A stretch of 7,025 bases of DNA from Hellea balneolensis (GTDB lineage Bacteria; Pseudomonadota; Alphaproteobacteria; Caulobacterales; Maricaulaceae): assembly GCA_003233025.1 (NCBI GenBank), contig QIKS01000003.1, forward strand, positions 1 to 7,025, given 5' to 3'. Under the pieces are notes generated by a model. It saw nothing but the letters and a program-made list of their open reading frames with translations, did no database searches and was not told the origin of the DNA. Positions 1 through 6,363 of the stretch are shown in pieces; the first letter of the stretch is position 1, and each line of letters starts with the position of its first letter. A program made the position numbers and the translations under genes.

Positions 1-490
1 GGCCAAATTCGCCGAGCAGTCCGCCGATCACCGGGCCAAGCACAAAGCCAATACCGAAGGCTGCCCCGATCATGCCAAAGCTTTGGGCGCGCTTGTCGGG
101 TTCGGTGATATCGGCGATATAGGCATTTGCGGTTGAATATGTGGCGCTGGTCGCACCTGAAATAATGCGGCCCAAATATAGCAAGGCAATTGTCGGCGCA
201 AAGCCCATCAAGATATAGTCGACACCAAGTATGAACAGGGAGATCAGCAAGATATTTCGCCGGCCATAAGCGTCCGATAGACCGCCGATAATTGGCATGA
301 AAATAAAATGCATCACCGCAAAGGTAAATGTCAGCAGGCCTCCGTGTAATGCCGCTTCATTTAACGGTTGCCCGGTTAAATCGGTCAGCAGGTCAGGGAA
401 GACGGGGATGATAATCCCCAGGCCAATCGCGTCGACGGCAACGGTGATGATGATAAAAATAAGCGCATTTTTACCGATTTGTTTTTTCAT
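1..490 (-). CDS. TCR/Tet-type MFS efflux transporter, N-terminal part (3' end beyond left edge)
   Basis: Open reading frame of 163 codons from ATG at 490, with no stop before the window edge. It holds about 40% of a roughly 400-residue major facilitator. TM1 carries the TetA-like run DAIGLGIIIPVFPDLL (residues 20-35). The loop between TM2 and TM3 has motif A, GGLSDAYGRR (69-78), with its key Asp at 73. TM4 carries the motif B Arg at 108 (GRIISGATSA). AYIADIT (123-129) is typical of tetracycline-type transporters. TM5 carries antiporter motif C, GAAFGIGFVLGPVIGG (142-157). These features indicate a proton-coupled drug or metabolite exporter in the inner membrane; the substrate cannot be read from sequence. 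The ATG overlaps the rppH stop as ATGA and has no Shine-Dalgarno of its own, so it is probably translated by coupling to rppH. Family assignment is firm; calling it a tetracycline resistance gene would be overreach. Confidence 0.93.
   Translation of the reverse strand, partial: MKKQIGKNALIFIIITVAVDAIGLGIIIPVFPDLLTDLTGQPLNEAALHGGLLTFTFAVMHFIFMPIIGGLSDAYGRRNILLISLFILGVDYILMGFAPTIALLYLGRIISGATSATYSTANAYIADITEPDKRAQSFGMIGAAFGIGFVLGPVIGGLLGEFG
487..490 (-). other. ATGA stop/start overlap between rppH and the MFS gene
   Basis: On the minus strand the bases read ATGA: the ATG of the transporter (490-488) shares two bases with the TGA of rppH (489-487). No purine-rich ribosome binding site precedes this ATG. 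This is the classic arrangement for translational coupling and shows that the two genes share an mRNA. Confidence 0.85.
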
Positions 491-981
491 TGCGCTTTGG
501 TTTCAAATTTGGAAAATTCCGTATGAATACGCTTATAAATGTGATGTTTAAACGGAACAACAAGTTTGGCCGCCCGCGCAAGGCTGTCCCATTTCCAGTC
601 TGTAAATTCCACCGGTTTATGGGCAGCGAGATCCACATATTTGTCTGGTCCCAAAAATGCAAAGGCAAACCACTTTTGCTTTTGGCCGTGCCATCCGCGG
701 GCTTTTTTCGAACCCTTATAGTCTGGCGGAAAATCATAATATAGCCAGTCTTCGATATGTCCGATCAGTTTGATGTGTTTTTGCGCAATGCCTGTTTCTT
801 CCTCAAGCTCACGAATAGCCGCTTGCAAAGGGCTTTCCCCGGCGTCAATGCCCCCTTGCGGCATTTGCCAGATATAGGGGCTGTTGGTGCTATTGCGCTT
901 GCCCAGGAACACTTGTCCTCGTTTGTTAAACAGTGCAATACCCGCAGCCGGCCTGTATTTGTCCGCAAAATTTGGGTTCAT
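487..981 (-). CDS. rppH: RNA pyrophosphohydrolase RppH (NudH/IalA), Nudix family
   Basis: The protein has 164 residues, a normal length for RppH. It converts 5'-triphosphate mRNA ends to monophosphate, which triggers RNase E-dependent decay in the cytoplasm; in Bartonella the orthologue is called IalA. The N-terminus has the RppH signature YRPAAGIALFN (9-19), then WQMPQGGID (38-46). The Nudix box is complete: G43, E49, R57, E58, E61, E62, G64 (GGIDAGE then RELEEETGI), including the metal-binding glutamates. A further RppH hallmark, GQKQKWFAF, lies around residues 99-107 and separates it from other Nudix hydrolases. The ATG at 981 is 11 bases after the stop of the deacetylase-like gene, with only a weak AAGG upstream that overlaps that stop. 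Its own stop overlaps the MFS start. Identification is secure. Confidence 0.97.
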   Translation of the reverse strand: MNPNFADKYRPAAGIALFNKRGQVFLGKRNSTNSPYIWQMPQGGIDAGESPLQAAIRELEEETGIAQKHIKLIGHIEDWLYYDFPPDYKGSKKARGWHGQKQKWFAFAFLGPDKYVDLAAHKPVEFTDWKWDSLARAAKLVVPFKHHIYKRIHTEFSKFETKAQ

Positions 982-992
982 CGGAGCGGGCC

Positions 993-2180
993 TTAATTGC
1001 GCTTAAGGGCGTAGGAAACGGGCGCGAGATCCACATTGGGATTGGTTGCCAGCCAGTCCGAAATCCCGTCAACCGTGCCGCCAAATGAAAACCCCATGCC
1101 AATAGGTACAGGCCTGTCTGTTTCGCCGGCCAAAGTCGCGATGGTTTGGCGCACATCGGCTCTGGTGTTAGCGCTGCCGTCAATAAAGACGTCTGCGGCA
1201 ACAATGGGCAGATTATATCTGCGGCCGACATGCCATATGCGCGCACCATTTGTGCTGCCGTCATAAACAAAGCCAAGTCCGATATTGTTGATATGCTCGA
1301 CAACGGGCTTTAGGGCCTGTTCATTAAGCACCAATTTCTCGCCGCCGTAATTGGTCAGGGCAAAATATCCTTCGGCCCGGCTCAGCAGGAAATTTAAATT
1401 TTTGATATTGGTTTCCCCGGAAACATCGCTGGTTAGGATATAAGGGTTTGTGTTCGCATTGGCCGCAGATGCCGCTTGCGTATTTGCATTTTCCATAGGG
1501 ATTTCAAGCATCACCTCATGGCCGCGTGACCGGGCTTGGTCAATCCAGTTTTGCAAACTTGGTGCCTGGGCGGCAAAGGACAATGTCACCTCACCCGGCA
1601 GTTCATAAATTGCTTTGCGGGTGATGACAGGGTTAATGCCCAAACCTCCAACCACCAGGGAAATATATTTCTTCGAGGGGCTAGGCGTAAAGGATTTGGC
1701 ATAAAGCGCCAACACCGTGCGGCCATCTTCGCCCTTTTGTGGTATTTTTCCAGAGGAGGATGTTTGCGATAAGCCGGGGAGGGGTGCCTTAATGAGCGGT
1801 TTTACGCTTAATACCCGCCCCGCATTGACGCCAATAGGATTGCCGTCAATTAAAATAGTTTTCGGCCCTGCCTCTGGCGGTTCCGGTTGAGTATCTTGCC
1901 CCGCCAAGGCGGAATTTATTTGCACATTTGGCGTTGGCAGGTTTTCTTTCAACGCTTCGGTTGGGTTTTGGTCAAGGGGGATATTGTCCTCGCTCAGTAA
2001 ATCTGGCAAGGGGGCGTCGGTGCCAGCTGGCTCTGGTTTTTGGGCTTCGGGTAAGCTAATCTCAAGGTTTGGTTCGTGATTTTGGTTCTTCGCCACAACA
2101 TTAAGCCATGTATAGCTGGCCAATCCGATAATGCTCAATAAAAGCACCGCGCTCAAGCCGTGCTTTTTAAGGGACGGCAT
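993..2180 (-). CDS. Divergent polysaccharide deacetylase family protein (YibQ type), probably with degenerate active site
   Basis: A 395-residue protein if started at 2180. An in-frame ATG at 2213 would add 11 residues (MAIHINKRRRY), but only the inner start has a good Shine-Dalgarno. After a basic N-terminus there is one hydrophobic segment (about 9-29), an uncleaved anchor or signal peptide. A Pro/Glu-rich periplasmic linker follows to about 165, then the Polysacc_deac_2 domain (about 172-392). Family landmarks are RAGHE-like SRGHEVMLEIPM (218-229), NLNFLLSRAEGYFALTNYGG, FVYDGS with Asp 307, DVFID (330-334) and a C-terminal APVSYAL. The usual IDDLG motif is VGGLG here (177-181), and the late Gly-His is replaced in IGMG (360-363), so hydrolase activity is doubtful. 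From memory, many alphaproteobacterial homologues share this change. YibQ lies beside envC in E. coli, so an envelope role is inferred; no substrate is known to me. Confidence 0.9.
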   Translation of the reverse strand: MPSLKKHGLSAVLLLSIIGLASYTWLNVVAKNQNHEPNLEISLPEAQKPEPAGTDAPLPDLLSEDNIPLDQNPTEALKENLPTPNVQINSALAGQDTQPEPPEAGPKTILIDGNPIGVNAGRVLSVKPLIKAPLPGLSQTSSSGKIPQKGEDGRTVLALYAKSFTPSPSKKYISLVVGGLGINPVITRKAIYELPGEVTLSFAAQAPSLQNWIDQARSRGHEVMLEIPMENANTQAASAANANTNPYILTSDVSGETNIKNLNFLLSRAEGYFALTNYGGEKLVLNEQALKPVVEHINNIGLGFVYDGSTNGARIWHVGRRYNLPIVAADVFIDGSANTRADVRQTIATLAGETDRPVPIGMGFSFGGTVDGISDWLATNPNVDLAPVSYALKRN

Positions 2181-2186
2181 ATAGCG

Positions 2187-2192
2187 CCTTCT
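2187..2192 (-). promoter_or_regulatory. Shine-Dalgarno AGAAGG deciding the start of the deacetylase-like gene
   Basis: The minus strand reads AGAAGG, then the six-base spacer CGCTAT, then ATG at 2180. The upstream in-frame ATG at 2213 is preceded by GATATGTAAAACCC, with no recognisable ribosome binding site. This favours the inner start, 11 codons downstream of the longest open frame. Confidence 0.7.
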
Positions 2193-2255
2193 TTTGTTAA
2201 TATGAATAGCCATGGGTTTTACATATCGCGTGTGCGGGGGAAATGCAAATGCCTA

Positions 2256-3614
2256 CTAGGGGTTAGCCTTATCCTTGAAAACTTGGCGGAGCTGGGCGCT
2301 AAAACTGCTGTCCTTGATAATCTCTACGGCTCTTTCTAGCTGATAATCCTCGTCCTCGTCCCAGTCCTTAGGCGGATATTCGCGCTTCATTTGGTCGCCG
2401 TCCTCGCCTTTGCCTTCGGTGTTTTTGATAATGGCGTCTAGAGCATGTGGCAGGATTGCTTCGCGGATACGTATCCTTTGTGTGCCGTCATCGACAAAAG
2501 ATTCAACCCATATATCAGGCGTAATGCCAAGGCTTTGTATAGAGCGGCCCGAAGGGGTGAAATAGCGCGCTGTGGTCAGGCGTAAAGCGCCCCGGTCTTC
2601 CCGCAAGGGGTAGACGGATTGCACAGAGCCTTTGCCAAAAGTTGGCGTGCCGACAATAAGAGCGCGGCCTCTGTCTTGTAAGGCGCCGGCGACGATTTCC
2701 GATGCAGATGCGGAATTGTTATTGACCAGAACAACCATGGGTGTATTGGCAAGCAATTGCCCTTGCTTGGCATTATAGCGTTCATTTTCTTCGGCCTTGC
2801 GCCCCCGTACGGACACCACTTCGCCGCCGTCCAAAAACAAACCGGAGATAGCGACACTTTGCAGTAAAATGCCGCCAGGATTACCCCGAACATCCAAAAC
2901 CAAACCGGCAAGTGGGCCTTTGTTTTCGATCGCCAGTAACTCCATAGCTTCGATTGTATCACGGGCAAGATGTTCGTTGCTGAAGGTTTCCAAATATATA
3001 TAGCCAACCTCGTCAATCATGCGGTGACGCACGGCGCGGCCCTGTACAACTTCGCGGACAATGGTGACTTGGCGCGGCGGCTGGCCAGGCGTTTTAACCG
3101 TAAGATCAATCGGATCACCGGCCAGCCCGCGCATTTTACCAACCGCTTCATCCAGGGTACTGTCTTTAACAAGCTCCCCTTCCACATGGGTGATCAAATC
3201 ATGAGCTTTAAGCCCGGCTCGGTAAGCAGGCGCGTCTTTATTGACATAACCAATATTGATGGCGCCGCCCTCCATGCTCACCTCAATGCCGAGACCACCA
3301 TATTCTCGCCGCGCTCTTTTTTGTTGTTTTTCAAAAGCATCAGGCGGGACATAGAGAGAATGGGGGTCGAGGGATTTTAAAATGCCGTTAAGGGCATCTG
3401 CGACCAATTTTGCTTCGTCAACTTCCTCGACATAATCCCGCTGCACCCGTGCCAGGACATCGGCGAACAGCACCAATTGATCGTATGTATCTGATTTTTC
3501 AGGCGCTTGGGCAGTTGCAAAAACACCGCCAATACTGCCCAAGCCTATGCCAAGAACAGTTCCAAAAATAAGCAAGAAGCCAAGATGTACTGCTTTTTTA
3601 AACATATTCGTCAC
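2256..3614 (-). CDS. S41 carboxyl-terminal processing protease, second tandem copy (CtpA paralogue)
   Basis: 452 residues from a GTG start; an ATG three codons later (3605) is the alternative but is badly spaced from the ribosome binding site. A hydrophobic N-terminus (about 8-33) acts as signal or anchor to the periplasm. Then come an N-terminal helical part (LDPHS at 82-86), a PDZ domain (about 105-190, starting YGGLGIEV), and the S41 core with LVLDVRGNPGG (238-248). The catalytic set is Ser303 in SASASEI, Lys328 in TFGKGSVQ 25 residues later, and Gln332, matching the Ser/Lys/Gln layout of E. coli Prc. The protein should therefore be an active tail-specific protease. Compared with its neighbour it has a very basic stretch before the PDZ domain (EKQQKRARRE, 95-104) and unusual PDZ residues (HDLITHVEG in place of the common GDxIxxIDG), which hints at different substrates. 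Like the neighbour it ends with EYPP and DYQL motifs. It follows ctpA by three bases. Confidence 0.95.
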   Translation of the reverse strand: MTNMFKKAVHLGFLLIFGTVLGIGLGSIGGVFATAQAPEKSDTYDQLVLFADVLARVQRDYVEEVDEAKLVADALNGILKSLDPHSLYVPPDAFEKQQKRARREYGGLGIEVSMEGGAINIGYVNKDAPAYRAGLKAHDLITHVEGELVKDSTLDEAVGKMRGLAGDPIDLTVKTPGQPPRQVTIVREVVQGRAVRHRMIDEVGYIYLETFSNEHLARDTIEAMELLAIENKGPLAGLVLDVRGNPGGILLQSVAISGLFLDGGEVVSVRGRKAEENERYNAKQGQLLANTPMVVLVNNNSASASEIVAGALQDRGRALIVGTPTFGKGSVQSVYPLREDRGALRLTTARYFTPSGRSIQSLGITPDIWVESFVDDGTQRIRIREAILPHALDAIIKNTEGKGEDGDQMKREYPPKDWDEDEDYQLERAVEIIKDSSFSAQLRQVFKDKANP

Positions 3615-3617
3615 GGA

Positions 3618-4946
3618 CTAACCCTTTGCCGCGACCAGAAGCTTTGTATAGCTCCCCCCTTTTAAAATCTCAACGGCGCGCTGAAGCTGGTAATCATCTT
3701 CAATATCGAAATCTTCAGGCGGATATTCAATTTGAATTTCCACTTCGCCGTCTTCACCTTCTGCTTCCGATATTTCGTTTTTAATCGCATTGGGCAGATC
3801 GCTTTCGCTCACACCGGGGCCGTTTTCATCGGCGTCTTCTTTTAGAGCGTAAGAAATGGAGATATCTGGCGTAATTCCCGTGCCTTGAATGGAGCGCCCG
3901 GCCGGTGTGTAATAACGCGCCGTTGTCAGGCGCAGTGCGCCGTCACGGCCATTGCGCAGAGGCACAACCGATTGCACAGAACCTTTGCCGAAAGATGTCA
4001 GGCCGATGATCAGGGCGCGGTCTCTGTCTTGCAAAGCGCCTGCGACAATTTCTGACGCGGACGCTGATGCCCCGTCGATCAGAACAATAACGGGAATATT
4101 TTTCAATAATTGCCCTTTTTTAGCGTGATAGCGCTGGGTGTCTTGGCTATGGCGCCCGCGGGTTGAGACAACTTCGCCGCCGTCCAAAAAGGCGCTGCTG
4201 ACCTTAATGGATTGCTCAAGCAATCCGCCGGGATTGCCGCGTAAATCTAGCACGATGCCGGGTATTTTACCGCCAAATTCTTTTTTAAGGGCGGCAACAG
4301 CGTCGAGTAAAGAATCGGTTGTTTTCTCGTTAAATTGTGAAACCCTGAGATAACCAACTCCGTCTTCAACCCGGTGCTTAACAACAATGGGCTTGATCAC
4401 TTCACGGATAATTTCAATATCCATGGGTTCTTCACCTTTGCGCACAACGGTGATGGTAATCGGTTCACCCGGCTTGCCGCGCATCCGCTCAACGGCGTCG
4501 GTTAAGCTGACCCCGCGAATAGATTGCCCGTCAATAGCGGTTAGGAAATCTCCGGCTTTTATGCCGGCTTTTTTAGCGGGGGTTTCGTCGATCGGGGCAA
4601 TAACCCTGACAAAGCCTGCTTCCGAAGTAACTTCCATGCCAAGACCACCATATTCGCCTGTTGTCGCGATTTGCAGGTCGGCGAACTGATCGGGGCCGAT
4701 ATAGCTGGAATGGGGGTCAAGGCCTTGTAACATGCCGTTAATGGCATCGTCGATCAGCTCCGTATTATCAACGCTCACCACATAATCATTGCGGACACGG
4801 GCCAAGACATCAGCGAACAGATCAAGCTGTTCGAATGTGCGTTCCTGATTGGATTTTTCTACGGCCACCGCAGGCTGGTTACTGGTTGAGAATGCGAAAA
4901 TCGCACTGGCTGCGACGATCCCCAATGTTGGCAATAAATATTTCAT
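3618..4946 (-). CDS. ctpA: S41 carboxyl-terminal processing protease CtpA
   Basis: 442 residues, usual for CtpA-type periplasmic proteases that cut proteins near their C-termini. The N-terminus (about 1-29, hydrophobic then AVAVE) looks like a cleavable signal peptide. LDPHSSYI (76-83) lies in the N-terminal helical part. The PDZ domain spans about 98-180 (YGGLGMEV, then AGDFLTAIDG), and the protease core holds IVLDLRGNPGG (231-241). Ser296 (SASASEI), Lys321 (SFGKGSVQ) and Gln325 keep the 25- and 4-residue spacings of the family triad. An acidic C-terminal region and EYPPEDFDIEDDYQL (407-421) follow. It has the best ribosome binding site in the window and lies after a 127-base gap that could hold a promoter. 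In Pseudomonas, CtpA with its partner LbcA degrades peptidoglycan hydrolases; by analogy and from its envC neighbour, a role in controlling wall hydrolysis is inferred here. Confidence 0.96.
   Translation of the reverse strand: MKYLLPTLGIVAASAIFAFSTSNQPAVAVEKSNQERTFEQLDLFADVLARVRNDYVVSVDNTELIDDAINGMLQGLDPHSSYIGPDQFADLQIATTGEYGGLGMEVTSEAGFVRVIAPIDETPAKKAGIKAGDFLTAIDGQSIRGVSLTDAVERMRGKPGEPITITVVRKGEEPMDIEIIREVIKPIVVKHRVEDGVGYLRVSQFNEKTTDSLLDAVAALKKEFGGKIPGIVLDLRGNPGGLLEQSIKVSSAFLDGGEVVSTRGRHSQDTQRYHAKKGQLLKNIPVIVLIDGASASASEIVAGALQDRDRALIIGLTSFGKGSVQSVVPLRNGRDGALRLTTARYYTPAGRSIQGTGITPDISISYALKEDADENGPGVSESDLPNAIKNEISEAEGEDGEVEIQIEYPPEDFDIEDDYQLQRAVEILKGGSYTKLLVAAKG
3622..3627 (-). promoter_or_regulatory. 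Shine-Dalgarno AAAGGG inside the end of ctpA, supporting the GTG start of the second protease gene
   Basis: AAAGGG overlaps the last Lys-Gly codons of ctpA, and a seven-base spacer that includes the TAG stop (3620-3618) leads to GTG at 3614. The alternative ATG at 3605 would lie 16 bases away, too far for usual spacing. Ribosomes ending on ctpA would cover this site, so the two proteases are likely made in a coupled way. Confidence 0.6.
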
Positions 4947-4950
4947 TTTA

Positions 4951-4956
4951 TCTCCT
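4951..4956 (-). promoter_or_regulatory. Strong Shine-Dalgarno AGGAGA upstream of ctpA
   Basis: The minus strand reads TTAGGAGATAAAATG; AGGAG lies five bases from the ATG at 4946. It is the closest match to the anti-Shine-Dalgarno consensus in the window. It fits a gene translated on its own rather than by coupling to the gene upstream. Confidence 0.7.
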
Positions 4957-5015
4957 AACAGCCCGTATTCGAACCTGATGTTTTATTTTACTTATCCTTT
5001 AGCAATCCAAAGGCG

Positions 5016-5024
5016 ATAATACCA
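5016..5024 (-). promoter_or_regulatory. Candidate sigma70 extended -10 promoter for ctpA and downstream genes
   Basis: In the 127-base gap between the envC-like gene and ctpA the minus strand reads TGGTATTAT: a TG dinucleotide, one base, then a hexamer with 5 of 6 matches to TATAAT. No convincing -35 hexamer lies 16-18 bases upstream. If used, it would start transcription near 5009 and leave a 5' leader of about 60 bases before the ctpA ATG. The remaining bases of the gap are AT-rich, with no convincing terminator hairpin. This is inference from a short motif only. Confidence 0.35.
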
Positions 5025-5073
5025 GAAAATCTACCAAATTACTTGTGAAAACTTGGTTAGATAGCGGTGATTT

Positions 5074-6351
5074 TCATTGGCTTTGCGATGCAAGAGCCGG
5101 GCCAATCCAGGGCGCAGGGTCGATACTGGTGCCATTTTTACGAAATTCCATAAAAAGTTGCGCGGTTTGGTTGTTACCAGCCTTGGTGCTCGCCCCGCCT
5201 TTTATTGGCATTCTGCCTAAAGGCTCCCCCGCAACCACGCCAATACCGCCGTCCGCATAAATTTCGCCCATGCCGGTAAAGACAATGAAATAGCCGTCAC
5301 CAACATTGAGGATAAGCACGCGGTCATCATTAAAAACCCCGGAAAATTCTACCTGTCCGCTAAAGGGCGCGACAACTTGCGCGCCGGTTTTTGTTGTCAG
5401 TGTAATGCCTTGCGCTTTGCCGCCAACGCCAAGCGTGCTGCCAAATCGCTGGGCCAGCCGCCCATAAACCGGCAAAGGCAAGAGGCCGCGGGCATCGGAA
5501 AATCTGCGTGTACCTGGCGGCGTGAATACGGGCGCGATACGACCGGGCGTAGGTTTGAGGCGGGGATTGGGGTCTGTCGGTGTGCTTAAAACCGGGACTT
5601 CCGGTTTTAATATTGGCAAAATTGCGCTGGCCCGCCGTTCGAAACGCTGGATGAGGTCGCGCAAATCTTTTGCTTCTTTGGCAAGTGTTTCGGCCTCGCG
5701 GGTTTTTTGCCGCCGATTTGCGTCCACTTGATCGTGTAATGTGCTTTTCTCCGAAATCACCGATTTAATCGCCGCCAACCGGATTTCAACCTGGTCAGCA
5801 TTGCGTTCAATCTCTTCGCGGCTTTGTGCCATATGAGTGCGTATGGTTTGTAAATTCCCCAGCCGTTCTTTCAAAAGGCCCGATTTGTCATGTAAGCCTT
5901 GGCTGAGATAAGCCAGCAAATGAGCAGCCCGCACAGCGTCCACCGCATTGCGCCCGTCAACCAGCAATGCGGGCGGCGGGCGGCGCTCTATCCTTTGTAA
6001 GGCGGCGAGAAGGTCGGCCAAGGCTTCGCGGTCTTGTAAAATCGTTTCGCGCAAATCTTGCTCTTCGCGGCTCAATTCGTCCAGCCGGTCTTTTGCCGTT
6101 GACGTGGCTTGTTCGAATGTACGGGCTTCGCTGCTGGCTGTGACAAGATCGCGTCTTAACCGTGCGATTTCGGTTTCGATTTCTTTTTGCCGCTCTAACA
6201 ATTCACGAGCTTGCGCTTCAGCTTGCATTTGCTGTTGGCTGAGGGTTTCCAATTGTTGCGGGTCCGTATTTTGTGCGCCAGCAATCGGGGCCAATAGGAA
6301 AAATAAGAGGAGGATGATACGGTTCATAAATGAAGGCTTAGCCGTTTTCAT
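5074..6351 (-). CDS. envC: EnvC-like murein hydrolase activator with degenerate LytM/M23 domain
   Basis: 425 residues, normal for EnvC. A signal peptide covers about 1-26 (hydrophobic 12-20, probable cleavage in AGA|Q), sending the protein to the periplasm. Two Gln/Glu/Arg-rich coiled-coil stretches follow (about 30-120 and 160-240), then a Pro-rich linker (about 245-285) and a C-terminal LytM fold (about 295-418) ending in the EnvC-like DPAPWIG. The zinc ligands of active M23 peptidases are missing. Where HxGxD is expected the sequence is AQGIT (313-317), and where HxH is expected it is QLF (398-400), before MEFR. It should therefore activate an N-acetylmuramoyl-L-alanine amidase rather than cut peptidoglycan itself, as E. 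coli EnvC does at the division septum. The ATG at 6351 is 12 bases after rlmH and has no clear Shine-Dalgarno; an inner ATG at 6327 is no better and would shorten the signal peptide's n-region. Confidence 0.93.
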   Translation of the reverse strand: MKTAKPSFMNRIILLLFFLLAPIAGAQNTDPQQLETLSQQQMQAEAQARELLERQKEIETEIARLRRDLVTASSEARTFEQATSTAKDRLDELSREEQDLRETILQDREALADLLAALQRIERRPPPALLVDGRNAVDAVRAAHLLAYLSQGLHDKSGLLKERLGNLQTIRTHMAQSREEIERNADQVEIRLAAIKSVISEKSTLHDQVDANRRQKTREAETLAKEAKDLRDLIQRFERRASAILPILKPEVPVLSTPTDPNPRLKPTPGRIAPVFTPPGTRRFSDARGLLPLPVYGRLAQRFGSTLGVGGKAQGITLTTKTGAQVVAPFSGQVEFSGVFNDDRVLILNVGDGYFIVFTGMGEIYADGGIGVVAGEPLGRMPIKGGASTKAGNNQTAQLFMEFRKNGTSIDPAPWIGPALASQSQ

Positions 6352-6363
6352 GACGCTTGTCAG

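Noticed and set aside
926..1303. 125-codon minus-strand open frame in another frame
   Set aside because: It overlaps the conserved C-terminal motifs of the deacetylase-like protein and the start of rppH. It is an alternative-frame reading, and I saw no sign that it is a frameshifted piece.
2214..2255. Possible terminator or promoter between the second protease and the next gene
   Set aside because: The short stretch has a run of C and a small GCATTT direct repeat, but no stem-loop followed by T residues and no credible promoter hexamers.
2970..3380. 136-codon plus-strand open frame
   Set aside because: It lies wholly opposite the PDZ and early core region of the second protease, whose frame has clear family motifs. 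No domain or ribosome binding site supports it.
4986..5010. TTGGAT with AATAAA 17 bases away as an alternative promoter before ctpA
   Set aside because: It matches the sigma70 -35 and -10 hexamers poorly. The extended -10 motif at 5016-5024 is the better candidate.
5031..5062. Weak inverted repeat (ACCAA / TTGGT) after the envC-like gene
   Set aside because: The stem is only five base pairs with a long loop and no T tract. This is too weak to call a terminator or operator.
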